Assembly (NCBI GenBank): GCA_035656495.1
Contig: DASRSL010000238.1
Span: forward strand, 1-13,818
DNA from: Roseiarcus sp035656495
Lineage (GTDB): Bacteria; Pseudomonadota; Alphaproteobacteria; Rhizobiales; Beijerinckiaceae
Length of the DNA stretch: 13,818 nucleotides
Reading direction: 5' to 3'
A program made the translations under genes and the position numbers. The notes under the pieces were generated by a model. The model was not told the origin of the DNA and searched no databases. It was given only the letters and a program-made list of their open reading frames with translations. Below are positions 12,540 to 13,818 of the stretch, in pieces (within the stretch, counting starts at the first letter, position 1; each line of letters begins with the position of its first letter).

Positions 12540-13058
12540 TCACCCTCGCGGCGCCGCTTCCGCCTGGTCGAGAATGCGCTGCACGAAGACGAGATCGAGC
12601 CATCGGTCGAACTTGCGCCCGACCTCGCGGAAAAGCGCGACTTCGGCGAAGCCGAGGCGCTCGTGAAAGCGCCGTGACGAGACGTTCGCCGCGTCGATTG
12701 CGCCGATCATGACATGCTTCCCGATCGCCGCGCCGCGCTCGACCAAGGCCGCCATGAGCGCGGTTCCTATGCCGCCGCCCCGAGCGTCGGCGCGAACATG
12801 CACCGTATGCTCGACCGTATGGCGATAGCCGGCAAAGGCGCCGCGCCAGTCGCCGAACGAGGCGAAGCCGAGGACACCGCGCCCGTCGGCGGCGACGATC
12901 ACCGGATAGCCGCCCTGCCGTCGCTGCGCGAGCCACGCGCGCCGGTCCTCGAGCGTCGAGGGCCGGTCCGCATAAATCGCAGTCGAGTTGGCGATGACCT
13001 CGTTGTAGATCGCCAGAATTTCGGCCAGGTCGCCTTCGGTCGCGTCTCGGATTTCCAT
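12540..13058 (-). CDS. GNAT N-acetyltransferase, phosphinothricin acetyltransferase-like
   Basis: The 172-residue protein starts MEIRDATEGDLAEILAIYNEVIANSTAIY. This opening, with N-STA-Y, is typical of the PAT/Bar group that acetylates phosphinothricin, methionine sulfone or similar small amines. The acetyl-CoA pyrophosphate loop is VRADARGGGIGTAL (88-101), preceded by EHTVHV with the conserved glutamate (E84). The end of the fold is HERLGFAEVALFREVGRKFDRW. ATG 13058 is preferred, with a G-rich stretch 6 nt upstream; a TTG 15 bp earlier is possible. It is divergent from the XRE-cupin regulator with 39 bp between starts, so they probably share an operator. The native substrate is unknown. Confidence 0.92.
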   Translation of the reverse strand: MEIRDATEGDLAEILAIYNEVIANSTAIYADRPSTLEDRRAWLAQRRQGGYPVIVAADGRGVLGFASFGDWRGAFAGYRHTVEHTVHVRADARGGGIGTALMAALVERGAAIGKHVMIGAIDAANVSSRRFHERLGFAEVALFREVGRKFDRWLDLVFVQRILDQAEAAPRG

Positions 13059-13097
13059 TGACGGCCCCCGCAATCTCCTCTAGGGGCGCACCTTGTT

Positions 13098-13679
13098 ATG
13101 AAATTGGATGATTTGTCAAACATAGTGGACGACACGACCCAGCGAATTGCCGGGCGGATTCGCGCCGAACGGGAAACGCGCGCCTGGTCGCTCGCCGACC
13201 TCGCCGGGCGATCAGGCGTTTCGCGAGCGATGATCAGCAAGATCGAGCGCGGCGAGTCGAGTCCGACCGCGGCGTTGTTGGGAAAGCTGTCCGGGGCGTT
13301 CGGCCTCACTTTGACGACGCTGTTGTCGCGCGCTGAAAATTTCGGCGAGCGGCTTTGTCGTCGCGACGAGCAGGCCCTCTGGCGGGATCCCAAGACAGGC
13401 TATCTCCGGCGATCAGTGGTCACGAGGCCGGAACTGCCGCTGGAATTGACCGAGATCGTCCTGCCGCCGGGCGAGGCCGTCGCGTTTCCGCGCGAGGCCT
13501 ATCTGTTCATCCGGCAGGCGATCTGGGTCCTGGAGGGCGCGCTCGAATTCGCCGAAGGCGCGAAGGTCCATCGTCTCGCCGCGGGCGACAGCCTGGTTCT
13601 CGGCGAGCCGGAGGCCTGCCGGTTTCACAACGCCGGCGAACGCCCTTGCCGCTACCTTGTCGCCGTCCTTCGGCGATGA
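13098..13679 (+). CDS. XRE-family transcriptional regulator with C-terminal cupin domain
   Basis: In this 193-residue protein the first third is a lambda-repressor-like helix-turn-helix: RIRAERETRAWSLADLAGRS and GVSRAMISKIERGESSPT (about 20-57), then a linker and a small cupin barrel (about 105-190) with YLFIRQAIWVLEGALEF and HRLAAGDSLVLGEPEACRF. Regulators of this type bind DNA as dimers and sense a small ligand through the cupin. The cupin's metal ligands are not all evident, so a ligand cannot be named. The gene is divergent from the PAT-like acetyltransferase, a pairing seen in many proteobacteria, and probably represses it and itself from the 39-bp shared gap. An AGGGG lies 11 nt before the ATG, rather far for a ribosome-binding site. 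Confidence 0.93.
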   Translation: MKLDDLSNIVDDTTQRIAGRIRAERETRAWSLADLAGRSGVSRAMISKIERGESSPTAALLGKLSGAFGLTLTTLLSRAENFGERLCRRDEQALWRDPKTGYLRRSVVTRPELPLELTEIVLPPGEAVAFPREAYLFIRQAIWVLEGALEFAEGAKVHRLAAGDSLVLGEPEACRFHNAGERPCRYLVAVLRR

Positions 13680-13818
13680 GGCTCTTCTCGCGATCGCGGC
13701 CGATACGGGCGGGCTTCGCGTTCCGGTCGGCAAAGCCTTCGCGGGGCGCGCGGTCCTTCACTCCGACGCTGTCCGCAGTACATTATTGCCATGGACGGCG
13801 GAGCTCCGCCCAGCGCGT
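13680..13818 (+). other. Window edge, no secure gene
   Basis: One plus-strand frame stays open (GDEALLAIAADTGGLRVPVG and onward) but lacks a convincing start. An ATG overlaps the regulator's stop codon (ATGA), but its product looks non-coding. A further ATG at 13791 (MDGGAPPSA) could begin a gene that runs off the window. A perfect 14-bp palindrome GGCGGAGCTCCGCC lies at 13797-13810. More sequence is needed to decide. Confidence 0.3.

Overview
The window is GC-rich DNA (roughly two-thirds G+C by eye) with dense genes, strong third-position GC bias and long antisense open frames. Gene content points to an alphaproteobacterium, probably of the Hyphomicrobiales (Rhizobiales). The markers are an argH gene divergent from a TlpA-type thioredoxin, and an ispH, thrB, rnhA series on one strand; both arrangements are familiar from that group. 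I cannot name the genus.

Layout. 1-885: the 3' part of an atypical extended SDR, then a small convergent hypothetical gene. 1071-1874: a compact REP-associated tyrosine transposase (RAYT) element, one gene flanked by inverted copies of a 37-bp repeat, with two tandem copies on one side. 1971-2828: an NAD(P)-dependent beta-hydroxyacid dehydrogenase. 2829-3189: a gene-free spacer holding at least seven GGGAA/TTCCC-type arms and two tandem hairpins that touch the argH stop. 3190-5274: argH and, divergently, tlpA. 5293-7608: a membrane-bound PAS-GGDEF-EAL protein. 7961-8979: a FeeM/LuxI-fold N-acyltransferase gene with its own promoter, convergent with and overlapping an unknown small gene by 127 bp. 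9359-12163 (minus strand): ispH, then a 409-bp gap holding a frameshifted remnant of a DMT transporter on the other strand, then thrB and rnhA, which overlap by 4 nt. 12164-12539: a spacer with an AT-rich trough, an inverted repeat and a possible tiny RND-efflux remnant. 12540-13679: a divergent GNAT acetyltransferase (PAT type) and an XRE-cupin regulator. 13680-13818: the window edge, with no gene I can secure.

Most genes are ordinary housekeeping: arginine and threonine synthesis, the isoprenoid MEP pathway, RNA/DNA-hybrid removal and cytochrome-oxidase or cytochrome c thiol chemistry. The accessory interest lies in three places. The first is the RAYT element, whose end repeat supplies the transposase stop codon. 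The second is the 7.6-9.1 kb block, where a possible acyl-amino-acid or autoinducer-like synthase sits head-to-head with a c-di-GMP enzyme and tail-to-tail with an unknown gene. The third is the set of decayed gene fragments in the ispH-thrB gap and upstream of ispH. No CRISPR array, rRNA or tRNA was seen.
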